Source: Lineus longissimus (taxonomy: Eukaryota > Nemertea > Pilidiophora > Heteronemertea > Lineidae). Taken from it: a stretch of DNA of 64,000 nucleotides. Position 1 is the stretch's first letter. Each line of letters begins with the position of its first letter. Positions 23,093 through 35,512 of the stretch are shown here, in pieces. A model generated the notes under the pieces. That model did not search any database. It was given only the letters and a program-made list of their open reading frames with translations, and was not told where the DNA came from. The stretch covers positions 21,709,501 through 21,773,500 of the forward strand of contig NC_088310.1 in NCBI RefSeq assembly GCF_910592395.1. The letters run 5' to 3'. The position numbers were made by a program, and so were the translations under genes.

Positions 23093-24292
23093 TGAATTTG
23101 AAGTTTGATTTTATCTTTGATGAAATCCAGAAACATTGTCTTTTGCGTACTGATAAACTGAATTGTAGTATTAGTGGTACATAGTTACTGGTCAGCCTAG
23201 TATAAAATTTCAGGCAGAATTATAGATTCTGACTAGACATTCCAGTTTAAGTAAATAATGGAGAAAAGCGGTAGTAAAGTTTTACTTTATCTCGTCGGTC
23301 GCTGGGTTCATAGCATAGCTCACTAGCTTTCACGTGCCCAAGACTAACCGGTCTTTTCACTGGACAACAACTGCAGTGTCAAAAATCATAAGATGGTATC
23401 ATAACTTCAAAACATGCAAACGAAATCATGAAAGCGATATCAAAAACAGTGTTACAAAAGCATGAAAGCTAATGAGAATAAAATGAGAAAGTAGCCTTTG
23501 ATTTCGCTGTCACTTTCCATGGCGATACGGGTCATTTGTTCCCATAGTCTGTTCCCTGGTAAGCTGGCTCACTCAATTTCCTAATCACTTGTCTGAAGCA
23601 TATTAATAAAGAAAAACACTCTGCCAATGTTCAAACCAGATTGACTTATTTCAGCTGTACACTTTCATCAATCACTGTGTAACATGTACTAACTTCCGGG
23701 CATGGTGAAATGAAACAGATTCAGGTCAAGTCATTGTTTTCCCTAAATGCCTTCTTGAGAGGGTTTTGTAGCATACTGGCGTGATTTGCATGGCTATCTT
23801 AATCATATTTTCGGGACCAAGGGGTGGCTCCACCTAGATTTTTTCCTGCCTAAATTGATAGTAATTGCTGCACATTTTGAATAGCAATATCATATTATAT
23901 ATTTATCAATTTACTGAAATCCTGAGAGCATCTTCAGCAATGTTGTTCCCGTCAGCATTTGTTAATTTTTCCACCCCGAAATACAACTTATCAAAGGATA
24001 TACCGGACTTCAAGACCTGGTTATTTCTTGATATCATACATTTTGATCTCGTCATTTTTGTATTTAATTTCAAGTTTATTTGAAATCTGGTTATAATATT
24101 CGAACAACTCAGCTCTTTACTATACATGCTGTAGATAGCGAAGTAACAAAATTGTCCGAAGACGATTTTTCCATTTTCGGTCATGCGATTTTTTTAATTA
24201 ATTTTTTTGATAGCCAACCATACACCTTATCTTTTGACAAAATATCACAACTTCCTTTATGCTGAGATACGCGAAGCCATAATAATGCGTAA

Positions 24293-24676
24293 GAGTCCAG
24301 CCGAGTCATTCATGCCATTGTAGTCCCGAATGCCCAGAAGAGCTTCGGACAGATCCATTGTCTGAGCGAGTTAGCCGCTCGGCTTACAAAGAACGTATCC
24401 TCTAATCTCATCAGAAAACCTCGTTACGTTTTTTTGTTGTCAGGCAGTGTCGGTGAATTTGTGCCAGAGGTCATTAGCGTGAGTGCCGCACACGAGACAG
24501 GAATCCCATTGAGGCTTGAGCCAATGAATGGACAGCCAATCACTGGTAGCCACTACCGTTGTTTTTTCGCCGTTTGTCATGGAAATGGATCGGGTTTGAT
24601 ATCTGAGATTAATCATTGGTACCAGCGTTTCATAATGAATGATAATTTATCTTCATCCATCATGGACGACATTTGA
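24293..24676 (+). CDS. longest coding-like open frame in the window
   Basis: One hundred and twenty-eight stop-free codons after a TAA at 24290. About 28% begin with G and about 35% are RNY, so the frame is very probably or was recently coding. There is no obvious start Met in the first part, so it is best seen as an exon or a fragment. Near codon 63 an AGC|GTGAGT donor (24482/24483) could end an exon, with the product up to there containing SFGQIHCLSELAARLTKN and GEFVPEVIS. Beyond it the frame still looks coding (LRLEPMNGQPITGSHYRCFF). No family recognised. A mobile-element origin is possible. Confidence 0.43.
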   Translation, partial: ESSRVIHAIVVPNAQKSFGQIHCLSELAARLTKNVSSNLIRKPRYVFLLSGSVGEFVPEVISVSAAHETGIPLRLEPMNGQPITGSHYRCFFAVCHGNGSGLISEINHWYQRFIMNDNLSSSIMDDI

Positions 24677-24699
24677 ACCTTTAGATTGTCTACTGGCAG

Positions 24700-24833
24700 G
24701 AGCAGATGAAGGCCCGATGGCCGTGTTGACCAAGAGTCACGACGTAACCTACGAGGGGCGGACAGATAGGATGAGTAGTGGGTCGTACCAGGCTTCTCAT
24801 AAATTTCATAACCGAGGGATAAGAATATCTTAA
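24700..24833 (+). CDS. candidate terminal exon
   Basis: A good acceptor (TTTAGATTGTCTACTGGCAG, AG at 24698-24699) leads into two bases plus 43 codons and TAA. About a third of codons begin with G. The product begins ADEGPMAVLTKSHDVTYEGR and is hydrophilic. It lies just past the end of the 24293-24676 frame but in another frame. No donor in that frame matches its phase directly, so either an exon is missed or the region has drifted. Confidence 0.34.
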
Positions 24834-25534
24834 GGAGATTACACCCCTGACCAGATACCTTCTATAATTTACCAATGGGCCGGATGGGAACCGAATAGTG
24901 ATGATGACCGGACTGCTGTTGCTATTACAAGGGGGAAGATGAATGAGGGGCGTTTGGAAGTGCCCAAACCAGTTTTTCAATGATATGAAAGGATGACACC
25001 CTTAGAAGATATTTGATATAAATTACTGATAGTTCGGTGAGATTTAAGTCATATAGCCCTAGTTACCGAGTGATGTTTGGTGTTGAGAATGCCAGAACAT
25101 GTTTTGGTATAGAAAATGTGGAAAGAATACGTTATTGAATGTAACCAGATGATATTTCAGTTTTAAGAAATTGAACATGTTTGCCAACACCACACGATAG
25201 GTAATGGTGCCCAGGAATACAAGATAGATAATCTGTTCATTGGTACTTTTTGTGGTTTGGTCCTTTCATGGTACTAGTTTAGCTTCTGCACCCAATAGTT
25301 GCAAGATTGTATGAACATTCAACTTTGTTCCATTGCAGCTTGTCTCAGGAGACAAAAATTATCATGGCAACATTAAGGTCGAATCCTTGTCCATAGCACG
25401 AATCAGACCCATATGTCCACTACTGTCCTTAAGTAGCCACAAAACTATATTTTCTTTCAAAAATGCCAAACAAAAAAATATTTCAATCGTATCTCATCAG
25501 TTAATTGCCTTTCCTATGTTACATCTCAACAGGG

Positions 25535-25752
25535 CTGTGGGAGTGGCGAAGTGGATATAGTCATTTCTGAGGTCCCAGTTTCGATTCCTGGTCGGTGCAC
25601 GCATGCGATAGATAGCGCGGGGTCTACGATTTCCTCCTACTTACATTGACATTGTCCAATCTTGTTTAAAGAGCAAATGGAGTCCCAGTTCATTGAGTTG
25701 AAGTCTCAACTCAGTATTTTTTATTCTCAACAATGATAATAAATTTGTATCA
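25535..25752 (+). mobile_element. tRNA-derived SINE
   Basis: The head carries both internal RNA polymerase III promoter elements: an A box (GTGGCGAAGTGG, 25543-25554) and a B box (GTTTCGATTCC, 25578-25588). These lie within a T-arm-like stem (CCAG...CTGG) and a tRNA-like 3' part (GGTCGGTGCAC). A tRNA-unrelated body follows, including a small GAGTTGA...TCAACTC hairpin near 25695-25712, then an AT-rich tail (AATGATAATAAATTTG). Head plus body plus simple tail is the standard SINE layout. No clear target-site duplication was found. Confidence 0.6.
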
Positions 25753-25759
25753 GGGTGGT

Positions 25760-28490
25760 AGTTCAAACATGATGATGCAGCATTATCAAAATCGCCGGTC
25801 AGATATTCGTCTGGTCATTAAATGATAAATGAGTTTCCTCGGTGCAAATCAACTTAAATGTCTGACTAATGCATTTAGTCAATAGCGGGCCGGGTGACAA
25901 AGGTGTTGGAATTAGGACGGACAGTGTCCAAAGATCTCTAGAGGATCTAAAACAACAGACAGATTGGCCATTGTTTTATTTAGTAAATTAGCATCGTTGA
26001 ACTTAACGATTCCATGGTGTGAAGTGACAGCTCTGGTTTGAATGGACCAGCTTTGAAATTTCAAAATGGACATGACACGTCGTGGGATTTGAGATATCTG
26101 CGACCAGCTCTTGTAATCTCGGATCCCCAGGGAATGGCCGGGCGTTAATGACACGATGTGCGTGGTTTAAAAGACAAATGGCCTTGTCTGCGAGCCGGAA
26201 GACAAAAGAACGTGCTGGCCAGACCTGGTAATGAGACGTTCAAGTTCTCAAATTGAATTTTTAATGTGTCCTGAAAGATGAAACGTTCTGTGTATGAGTC
26301 AAGATTTTTTGTGACTCAAAATTGCATTTTCAGGTCTCACTGGACAGCAGATAGGGGTGGTGGTATATGATTTTTCTATTTCTCTGCATTGAACATGAGT
26401 ACAGTCGGTATGGGCTTTTGGGTTATCTACCTGCTGGCCTTATCTCGAAAACTCGTAGGAATTGTGTTCCCCTTGGAGCATCAGGCTCGCGTGGTCAATA
26501 TGGTAGGAAATTCGCATCCTCTTAAAACGAATTGAACGTTTTCGTTATCATAATTCATTAACCAGTCATCAACAATGTCAGAAAAAACATCCATCCTTTT
26601 GTGGTCATCTTTGACGTTTTTGTTACAGATGGTGAGATGTCACATCGGACCACCAGTGAAAGTCGTCCATTGTGTCAGAGGCAATAAAAACCATCTTACC
26701 ACAGCCAATGGCCAAATTGTATGATTTATTGTTGGACTCCTTCACTTTCTTTAGAATTTGGTCAGAGACATTTGCGGTTGGATCAGTAATTATTCAATAT
26801 TCTTTAAGTGACAGCTGGACTCTCTTCGGATAAATTGCCTCTTATAACTTCATTATGAACTATCCTGCAAATGTGGTGTTGTAGGACAACGAATGGGACA
26901 TTATCAATAAAAAACGTTCTATACACAAGCAGGTTTCATATGGGTACTACTATTATGATATGTTGTATATTCGACATATCAATTTGAAGCCTTTCTGCAA
27001 AGTGCTGATGTCACCATGCTACTTATGATAGCTGGCCAGCAGCAAATCACTGGCAAGTTATGAGAAATCATTGGCCAAATGACCTGAAAATTTGCCAAGG
27101 CCACCCAGTGTCTTTGCCTCCCGTCTCCAACACCAGATGGTTAGCACATTAACCACATCATTGACCACTTATCTAATATCGTCTAAACCCTAACTAGGAA
27201 AACAGCATCACTTTTCCAATTCAGTGATCCTTTATGGGACAAAATGGCTTTTAAAATGTTAATATCAACTGCAAACATGGACATGTATGTTTCCAAAACG
27301 AATTTGATATGTGGATATTTAATTGGTGAACTACTTGGGGGCTGTCCAAACTTAACGGTCTGGCACCGTTTCTATTGTATTATGTCCTTGATAATAAAAT
27401 AGAGGATGCACCAACTGGTATCAGCTAAACATAGATAATGACAAAATGATGGGCACTGAAGAGGGGTGATTAAATCTTCTTTGAAAGTTCAACTGGATAC
27501 AGGCTGGGTCCAATTGGGGCAGGTTCTTTTTTCTTTGAAGTTCTTGTTAATTATTCTGTAGTGAAATATGGTTGCAAAAGTCGGAGTGCTTTGATATGGA
27601 TACGTGTACAATCTTTACAAGAATGTGGAACCAGCAGAACTAAAAATCCAGATGGCAGCACCAGTACTAAAAGGTACCAATAAAACAACATTTTTGGTGA
27701 TATTTCCTCATGTAGAGTAATTAGGGGATGAAGTATTCAATAATTATTGACCCGGGAAATGGCTTTCTCACTACAACCATGGTCCACTTGCCTGCAGGGC
27801 CCCCTATTGGCAGGTTATGTTGTGCAGGTTCCTCATTAAAAGGATACCATACCACTTTTGTATCAATTCACTTTGGAGAGATTACGATATACGCTTGAGG
27901 CAAATAGCTTCCTTAAATCTAAAAAAATGATGAAGTATCTTTTGAAAGTTTGACCACATCGTCCATTTTAAAATGCCCTTTTGGCATTACGGTCCTTGCC
28001 ATGACTGAGATCAATACAGACACGCATTTAGCGAGTAAATAATTCAGAGGTCTGTTCAAGGACTTAGAGGTGGATCAGTAACGGAATATCAAAACAACAT
28101 CATGAAATCCGCACAATGAATGACCAGACGGCTTTATTTCCCCATGGATCGTAATTTTTCAATAGTCGTTGGTGACCTAGGTCAAAAATTCATGGCAGGT
28201 GGCGATGAGACAAGAAGAGACAATTCATGTTTTCCCGGATAAAATATGATTAAACTGGTGATTTGAAGTGTTGACCAGTGTAAATAGTGTACAAGGGAGT
28301 GAGTGACCAGGTGTCGAATGAATTATTCAGCTGCTGAGAGTCCCATTTAATCTGAGTCAAATCCTATATCATGAGTTGCAGGGTCTTGGTTCAATCTAGT
28401 CATGTTATTGACAGTGACCAGGGTAATAGCTGATCCTCAGGGAGCATCCTATTTCAATGAGTTGTAATGTTTTCATAAAACATCATACCC
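25760..28490. other. no convincing gene
   Basis: A minus-strand frame at 25912-26154 (80 codons, RNY about 32%) is protein-like but lacks good splice sites. Near 27000-27100 there are short imperfect repeats of AATCAYTGGC. The motif GTGACCAG recurs near 28270-28420. Nothing else stands out. Confidence 0.4.
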
Positions 28491-28492
28491 AG

Positions 28493-28717
28493 GAAATAGG
28501 GGCTTGGGGAACTATGCAAAGAATTGGAAATTACCTTGAATTGACGGATGTCGTTGTTGATGTGCGCAGATTATCAGTGACTGGCCAGGATGGCATCATG
28601 GGAAATGATGCGTCGACATTAAGGACAGGGTTTCACCGATGTATGCATGACGTGGGATTTGGGGAATTACTACAGGAAGAAGGAATTTGTCATAGTAGAA
28701 TTAGGCCCCTGGTGTGA
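28493..28717 (+). CDS. candidate terminal exon, distant Orange-domain resemblance
   Basis: Starts after CATCATACCCAG and runs 74 codons to TGA. About 34% of codons begin with G, a strong coding signal. The middle reads LELTDVVVDVRRL and then LRTGFHRCMHDVGF. By eye the second stretch resembles the start of the Orange domain of Hairy/Enhancer-of-split proteins (consensus about R-x-G-F-x-x-C-M-x-E-V), and the first resembles the end of their bHLH helix 2 (LEMTVKHLRNL type). The basic region and helix 1 are not in this segment and no upstream exon was found, so the family call is speculative. Confidence 0.35.
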   Translation, partial: EIGAWGTMQRIGNYLELTDVVVDVRRLSVTGQDGIMGNDASTLRTGFHRCMHDVGFGELLQEEGICHSRIRPLV

Positions 28718-29006
28718 TCTTGTGTTACTTGGAAGCTCGGCTTTTTCAATTAAAATAGTGGAATTGTGATGTTTTGAATGCTGGTGGTGGTTCCTTGGTT
28801 TGATGTTTTATTACCAGGAAAACTAAACTAAAAAAATCCGTTTTTGGTAGTTCATCTTTTGAACAGTGGTTGTAAAATGATATGTCCATTCATGGCATAG
28901 CCTGTTTTATGTGTTGAGGAGATATGTTACTAGCCTGCGGCCAGCTCCACCCACGTTACTCCTTATTACTGCAGAACAATGGAGGTGGACTCTCGCCATA
29001 ATCTCA

Positions 29007-29222
29007 TCAAAGTGGCACCAGAAAATCACTTAGAAGTCTGCTGCAGCCCATTGTTTTCTTATCGACGAGTGTCCATTGATCAGATTTGTCTGATTCGTTG
29101 TTTTTACCGTCTGGTTTACTGATTTCTATAAAAAGCGGTGGAACAACCATGATGGACTGTTCATAACGTTCAAATGACGCCAGAAGATTACTCACAGTCT
29201 TCTGTGGTTCATTTTTGTCTTA
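29007..29222 (-). CDS. candidate exon, hydrophilic protein
   Basis: Seventy-one open codons after a TAA, the first reading DKNEPQKTVSNLLASFERYE. The middle is strongly charged (SKPDGKNNESDKSDQWTL) and the end is hydrophobic (CSRLLSDFLVPL) before TGA. RNY is about 31% and G-first about 27%. Plausible acceptors are AATAAG|AC or CCACAG|AAG; neither is strong. A plus-strand frame overlaps at 29174-29398. Function unknown. Confidence 0.36.
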
Positions 29223-30168
29223 TTCCGGGTGTCTTTATACATGTAGACCTGCATGTGATTACTCCATACCTGAATACTGTATCAGTGTGTGTTATACATG
29301 ACAATGCTATTGATAAGACGTGGAGGATACGGGAATTGCGTAAGGCATTGTTCATTTATTTCATTTCAACTTCTTCATCGTCGAAAAAAATGGGATAATG
29401 TGTCCATTTAAGTTACGTGTTTACATGTTTTGAACTTAAATTGTGCAATTGAAAAAGTCCTTACGTTCTTCTGGCATCCTCTTTGGGCAAACGATATAAC
29501 ATGCATCTTAAATTCAGTCCCAAATGTACTATCTCTCCAAAACCTTTAAAAGCCTTGCAACTTACTTATAATTTTGTTGCAATTTACTAAAGGAGCATTA
29601 GGTTGACATGCTTTCTGATTTTCAACAAGTTCCGAGTTTCTGATGGTACGTCGTACCAGATTCTCATCTCCAACCTGAATCTCAAAGCAAAGTAATTCCT
29701 AAGGACGTCTAACAAAAAAGACTTCACTTCAAGTTAACCTGAATAGGTAACCCATTACCTGTGCATTGCTATCAGATTCTCATGTAACTCGCACACTCGG
29801 GTTGGTTTACAATCTTTATGTGACACAGCCATCGTCATTTTCCCCTTGTCGCTGCACAGCCGTACAAACTGTATTCAAGTGAATCACTCTGGAAAGAAGC
29901 TCTAAAAATTTACTCTACTCGAACAGCTCTTGAAATTTCAGCCATCCAGGTTTTTTTTAACGAGGCTTTTAATGAAAATGGCTGGCCCTGCAATTGCCAA
30001 ACCTTTAATCTTTGGTCAAAGCATCAGATCAAAGCCTAGCTGGAAGCGATGTGTCTTGTAATCTTCAAGAGATAGTTTCAGTCTTCATCTACTTCATCTA
30101 GTTGTAATAAAGGATGACTCCATACAGTTGCGTAGTGCGGCATCAGCTGGCGTGAAATTCTTTAAAAG

Positions 30169-30198
30169 ATTTTTACGTCTAGAATGAAACGTAAAAAT
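30169..30198. repeat. perfect 10-bp inverted repeat
   Basis: ATTTTTACGT (30169-30178) and ACGTAAAAAT (30189-30198) flank a 10-bp spacer. Further out, GCGTGAAATTC and GAATTGCGC extend the symmetry imperfectly, giving a palindromic unit of roughly 65 bp, as in very small fold-back elements. Confidence 0.55.
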
Positions 30199-31157
30199 TC
30201 TTTGAATTGCGCTACCGTCGTTTTTTGGCCAGTCAAATGCGGGAGTAACGAAAGTGCGGAAAGTTAGAATTGTTTGGCAGAGGCTAGAATTTAAAAAAAT
30301 CTGAACGAATGTAGCAGATCAAAAATGTTTGAGTAAGATTTCCACTTCCATTCAATGCTTCTTGAAGATTTCATACTGGAAATTTGTTTGATGGTTATAC
30401 CATTTGAGCGTCTTTCTCTGAGGGTGTATGTTGGAAAGTACTTCAAAGTATCTTACACATCACTGGTCCTTATGTAATTTGCTTACTTTTTATGGCATTT
30501 GAAACTGTATAGTAAAGGGTTAACTCAAGTGTGGTACAGTTTTTTTTATCCAGTTGGACTCTATTAGTAATTTGGTAAATAGGGCACAAGAAAGCATTGA
30601 TACGCCAAAATATTTCCAGAAGGAATCAGCCCTTTTGTTTAATGGTATGATATGCTATTTACAGAGAGTCACGACTAATATCATGGCATCGGAAAAGGCC
30701 TGAAGCTTAAAATCGATCTGAACGTGCATCTCTATGACTTTGAAACAATTCAGTTATTTCATCTTTCTATCAAATTTTCCATGTCTTGCCTTCAACAATT
30801 ATCGGGAGGAATTTCTAAATTTACCTCATTGTAGGCCTAAAGTGCAAGATAAACCAGATCACATTTTCATTAGTGATTATAGATTTTGATGCCAGAAATG
30901 ATGTCATCCTTCCATTGGACCTTCTTTGGTACAGAACCACTGTCCGTCTTACTACTATGTCCTCATCGTAGGCTATAACACCCAACATCGACCTCATAAA
31001 ATATCACATTTTTATAAATGATTATGCTTGATATTGTTCCCAGGGAACAATTTGATCCCCTTATGTCATTTTGTATTTGACCTTATTCGCCACCAGTCTT
31101 CTTTTTTGAACCATTGGCTGTCTCGGTAACTCCTTCTACATAATGTATCGGCGGAAA

Positions 31158-31484
31158 TCAGGCAATACTGCCACGGGCCAGAGATGCAAGATTTACAAAA
31201 ATCCTGCAACTGAATAAAATGTGAACTAGCATGGTGATAAGCGGCACTGCATAAAATTTGCCATTAAACTGGATCTCCTCTCTTGATATTGATACGATCT
31301 GACTGTTGAATTGCTTTGGGGTCATTTGAGATTGCCAGCATGGAGCCGAATTTGGCTGATTGGCCATAATGGATATTGGTGCATCGATGTAGCGCTCTGG
31401 CGAATCCTTGAAGACATTCGATGCATATCTAAGATTTTGGTTTTTAGGCTGCGTTTTCTCTTTCTTAAAGTGGTAGCCCAACTT
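31158..31484 (-). CDS. weak candidate coding segment
   Basis: One hundred and eight open codons. The first two thirds are hydrophilic (KDSPERYIDAPISIM, then QMTPKQFNSQ), with a hydrophobic stretch near the end (LITMLVHILFSCRIFV). RNY is about 29% but few codons start with G. No good acceptor lies at the start. An 80-codon frame overlaps on the other strand. Length and residue balance are the only support. Confidence 0.24.
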   Translation of the reverse strand, partial: KLGYHFKKEKTQPKNQNLRYASNVFKDSPERYIDAPISIMANQPNSAPCWQSQMTPKQFNSQIVSISREEIQFNGKFYAVPLITMLVHILFSCRIFVNLASLARGSIA

Positions 31485-32305
31485 TTATTTACTTGTGGTG
31501 AAGTTCAAATCATATTGGCACAGTCTACTTTGATGTCAGTGTCTATTCCTTAGGAATTTCTTCTTCAGTGTATCAGTGCTACTTCTACCAAATTGTTGTA
31601 CAGACTACAATCATCAGCAATATCTTCTGTTAAATTCTACATGAACTGACCAAAATGACAACACGATAAGCGGTGAGCATAACTTATGATATGGCAGATT
31701 CGCAGTTGCTTGTAAACTTTAATCGAATAGAAGATGTCAGAATATATCGTGTAAGGTGGAGTGACCAGTATACAATTGTTATCAGCAACTAATGTGACGA
31801 AATGTACATTTAATAGCGTAAAGTCAAGATGGCGACAGGCAATAGTGTTGTGTGATTGAGGATTTCAATAGAGTTAATGAGGTACTCTCCAAACTCAAAT
31901 TCATCAGTTAGGTCATTCCTACCTGGAGTTGACCGTAATATTTGTCTCTGCTATTGGGGAGTGCTAAAGATAAGTTGTTATACGCGTTGGTCCATCAACA
32001 TTGTCTTGATTTATGTCCACTCTTAAGCACTCCGCAAAGAGTGACTTTCAGCACTGTGACCTGCGACTTGACGGTGGTTGTAATTTAATTAGTTCTTGTC
32101 TGCATTCTACTCACAATCACCATGTCGTCAGTGGCTGCGTCGCAGGTCGCAGCAATATAAATTGTCCGTTTGTGCATGGAGTGCTTTAGACTTGGGCTGT
32201 GCTGCAATTACGGCAAGTTGTTCGGGTGACAGTGTGAATTAACAGGTGTCTGGAGGCTGTTGTCGCAAGTTGATGAAGATTCACAACTGATTAATGGCTG
32301 TCCAT

Positions 32306-32464
32306 TCATTTGTCCCCGGCATTTGTCTCAATATTGACCATGTCATGCGAAGGTTGGTGTTGGAGCTGGTGGTGAAAACGGGGCTTTTTGCTAAATGAAT
32401 TGATTATTCGCAAATAGTATTTTGGGTAGCGCAGCAGAGTATCGGGTTTTATTAATGATACCAG
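32306..32464 (-). CDS. weak candidate terminal exon
   Basis: After AAAACCTTCATTTTAG (AG at 32466-32465) a phase-0 frame of 52 codons ends in TGA: begins LVSLIKPDTLLRYPKYY, ends VNIETNAGDK. Codon statistics are not clearly coding (few G-first codons), so it rests on the acceptor alone. Confidence 0.22.
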   Translation of the reverse strand: MVSLIKPDTLLRYPKYYLRIINSFSKKPRFHHQLQHQPSHDMVNIETNAGDK

Positions 32465-32469
32465 CTAAA

Positions 32470-34900
32470 ATGAAGGTTTTTCAAATGCTTTGAGCTGATC
32501 TGGGTGCTTAGCTGACATTATGTCATCATTGCAGCAGCTGAGTTCCTGCTTGTGATAAATCAACTTACATCTATCTGGAACAGCGGTCCTAAGGCTATTT
32601 CCTTGTTGGCCTGAAAATTTAGTGATGAGTAGCTGACACCACACAACGTACATGTAATACTTACAAATTAAAAGTATTTTGTTTAAATATTTGATGGATA
32701 GCACTTAAATTTGACAATTCCTTCAGTAATCAAATAGTTAAAACTAAACAGCAGAATCATGAAAAACAGAGATGATCTTGTGTTTGAAATTTGTCAATGT
32801 CGGGCATCAACCACCTACTTTGCATTTTAGAACTTGGCTTATACATGTTTGGTCATGCATTGATCGTGCAATGCGTGGTCGCTTTAATAAAAGTTTATAA
32901 TCTGCTGAGGTACCTTCTAATGGATATAGGCTTATGATAGCCACAGGGCAAAGCGCCGTTTTAAAACACGCTTAAATGGTTGAGTAACAAATATCGGAGA
33001 AAATCAGCACTGGTAACAATGGCGTGATAGACTTGGAGCCCAGAGGCACTGTCCAATGTTGTATCACTGGATTACCAGGTTTCAGATATGCATTTTAAAA
33101 CATTTTAATACTTTGAGTTTTAAAAAACACGGAACGCTGCTTGAATGTGTGCGACAGTGAGGGGATTCTTAGTACAACAGCCCTGTTTGGGAGTACATGT
33201 AGTGTGCAAGATGGAGTAATGTAGAAGCACTGGCAGGAAAGAGAGATCCTAAATTATCGAATGCAGCCAATAAAATTGACCTTGGCTACCACAAAGTTAA
33301 AGATGAGTGTTGTCGCTCCCGACATAAAATGTTATGAACTCCTCTTCTGGCTATGTTTGTTGCTCCAACTGCGTATTCGCAGTATTTAATTTTCCCTCAT
33401 CTCTAAAAATTAGTGAATGCAGACCTTAAAATGCTGCTCTTAGATAAGAAAGCATTCAGAGAAAAACAAACAAATAAACAATTTGTGTGAATACTGTGCA
33501 ACACTTATCCTTTAGATCATATCTTAGAAAGATATCAAGTTCGGAAAAAAATCCGCCTCGTGATACTGTGAACTATTGTACGGGATCTTATTGACTAGAG
33601 TTGTTTATGACAACAAATTATTGGGTGGTTGGCTCTGATGAATGGAATTCATTAGAAAGCAGTAAACAAACTATGTTTAATGATTAATGATAATAAGATG
33701 ATACAATTACTAAATTATCTAGTAAACAACTCGAGTTTGTAAGAAAGTTATTCTCATTTTTAAATCCATTGTAAAGGATTTTTCAAATGATGCTTCTTTG
33801 TTAATTGTGAAATAAGGTATTAGTTTGGTTAGGACGGTACGGATGACAATGATGATCGAACTACTATATTGTATGATAATTTTGAGGAAAGTAACCTTTA
33901 AGGTAAGGCAAAGCTATTATTAACGTTCATTTGAAAAAAGATGCATCTCATATTCATCGAAGATTTGCTTTGATATTTATGCCAGTTGCCCATTGTATGA
34001 TAGCTGAACTGTATTAGAAAAGAAAAGCCTTTAATTTCCGATCTTTTCTCTTGACCTCTGTTCTTCTAGGAGTTCTTAATGAAATACAGTTTAAGGGGAT
34101 TTTAGAATAATCGGTTGAACTGACCTTCTCCCTCCTGATTCTGAGGGAACGAGGAAGACAGACAAGGCAAATCCTCTTTAGAATTGAAAATGTTCATGCT
34201 ATTATTGATTCTTAACTGAAGAGGGCGTTTGTGCAAGCCTTTGTATAAAACAGGACTACCCCATGAGAACAGTTTATTGACCTGAGTAGGTACAGTGATG
34301 GCCCATTGAAAATTAATCATTGGGTAACTTCAAACAGATTTGGATGGTCGTATGTTCCAATGTCTTGGGGGTTGCCAGTGGTTTGTCGTCAAAGGTAGTA
34401 ACCACTTTGATTTTGTCTCAGGAGAAATCAGATGCTAAAGAATGACCAGGACAATATAAGTCAAATGACTTTCTACGGACTAAGCATTGTGTGAAACAAC
34501 TGGGAAATCTGGTCTTTTGTCTCGGTCACCCTGACCACTGTCCATTGAGAGCACCAGTCTCTAGAGGAAAGCAACCATTCATAAGCCATCGATTAGAAAG
34601 ACATCTGCACTTGAAACTGATGGTGTGCAACTTGAAAAGTTGCCTTCAACTTAAACCGTTTTGTATTCAGACGAACATATCTTGTCCACTAGCACTTTTA
34701 AAAGGAACAAAGACTGTGCTGGCCAGAGAAAATTGGGTTTCTGAAAATTAGCTAAAGATGTCCACTCTATCTCAATAGGCAGCTGGCTCCCAGGATGCTG
34801 GGGTTCAATGTATTGATGTTACTTCAAAGATTTCCACAGCATTTTAATCAATATTGAAAACGCAGGAGTGACCATGTAAATTATTTTTTCCTCACCCAAT
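32470..34900. other. no convincing gene
   Basis: AT-rich. A short segment at 33007-33080 (plus) reads TGNNGVIDLEPRG between a weak AG and a weak GT and has many RNY codons, but it is too short to call. TACATGTA occurs near 32649 and 33194. Confidence 0.4.
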
Positions 34901-34910
34901 TGAACTTAAG

Positions 34911-35111
34911 TTAGTCATCGCAATACAGGCAGCTGGTGAAACCTTTGTCTTTTTTGGCTGTGATTATTAGGGGTTTCATAAGACTTGCTAAAATTTGCTT
35001 TCGGTCTATGAAAGAATCGCTGATGTTCTTTGTCCGGCGATTTCGTTTTGACTGATGACCTGGTTCATTTGTGTCTTTAAAACAATAGGAAGACTGAATG
35101 ACCATTATTAT
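34911..35111 (-). CDS. candidate terminal exon
   Basis: Acceptor GTAATCTGATATTTCACAG (AG at 35113-35112) followed by a phase-0 frame of 66 codons to TAA. The product is basic and polar (CFKDTNEPGHQSKRNRRTK), has a middle reading SFIDRKQILASL, and ends with a Cys pair (TSCLYCDD). RNY is about 33%. No family recognised. Confidence 0.31.
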   Translation of the reverse strand: MIMVIQSSYCFKDTNEPGHQSKRNRRTKNISDSFIDRKQILASLMKPLIITAKKDKGFTSCLYCDD

Positions 35112-35512
35112 CTGTGAAATATCAGATTACGAGCATGTCAGGAGGGCTCTGACTCATGTGGGAAGTCTGGTAAAATCCATAAATTGGACGAAAACGTGTC
35201 ATTTCAAGAAAAAAATAAGATGATAAAAATCATGATGTGTGTTGCATGAATAGCACAGATGTAGGCCTACCACTCAATTGATGAAAACTACAATAATCAC
35301 GTGGTGTGTTTACCTAACAAAGTGCTATTTTTGTGTAACTGAAGCAGTGTTGATTTTATCCTTGAAATTCAAAACATGTTTATGTATCCTACCTCCGGTC
35401 CTACATTGAAAGCTTTTGGAATTGTGATGTAGCTAAAAAATAAAACAGAATAGTTTGGGAGGATAATGTGCATTTGAATAGGAAATTGAAAAAATTGTGT
35501 AATACCCAGAAC

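Noticed and set aside
32058-32148. Inverted repeat GACCTGCGAC / GTCGCAGGTC
   Set aside because: Ten bases with a 71-bp loop; likely coincidence.
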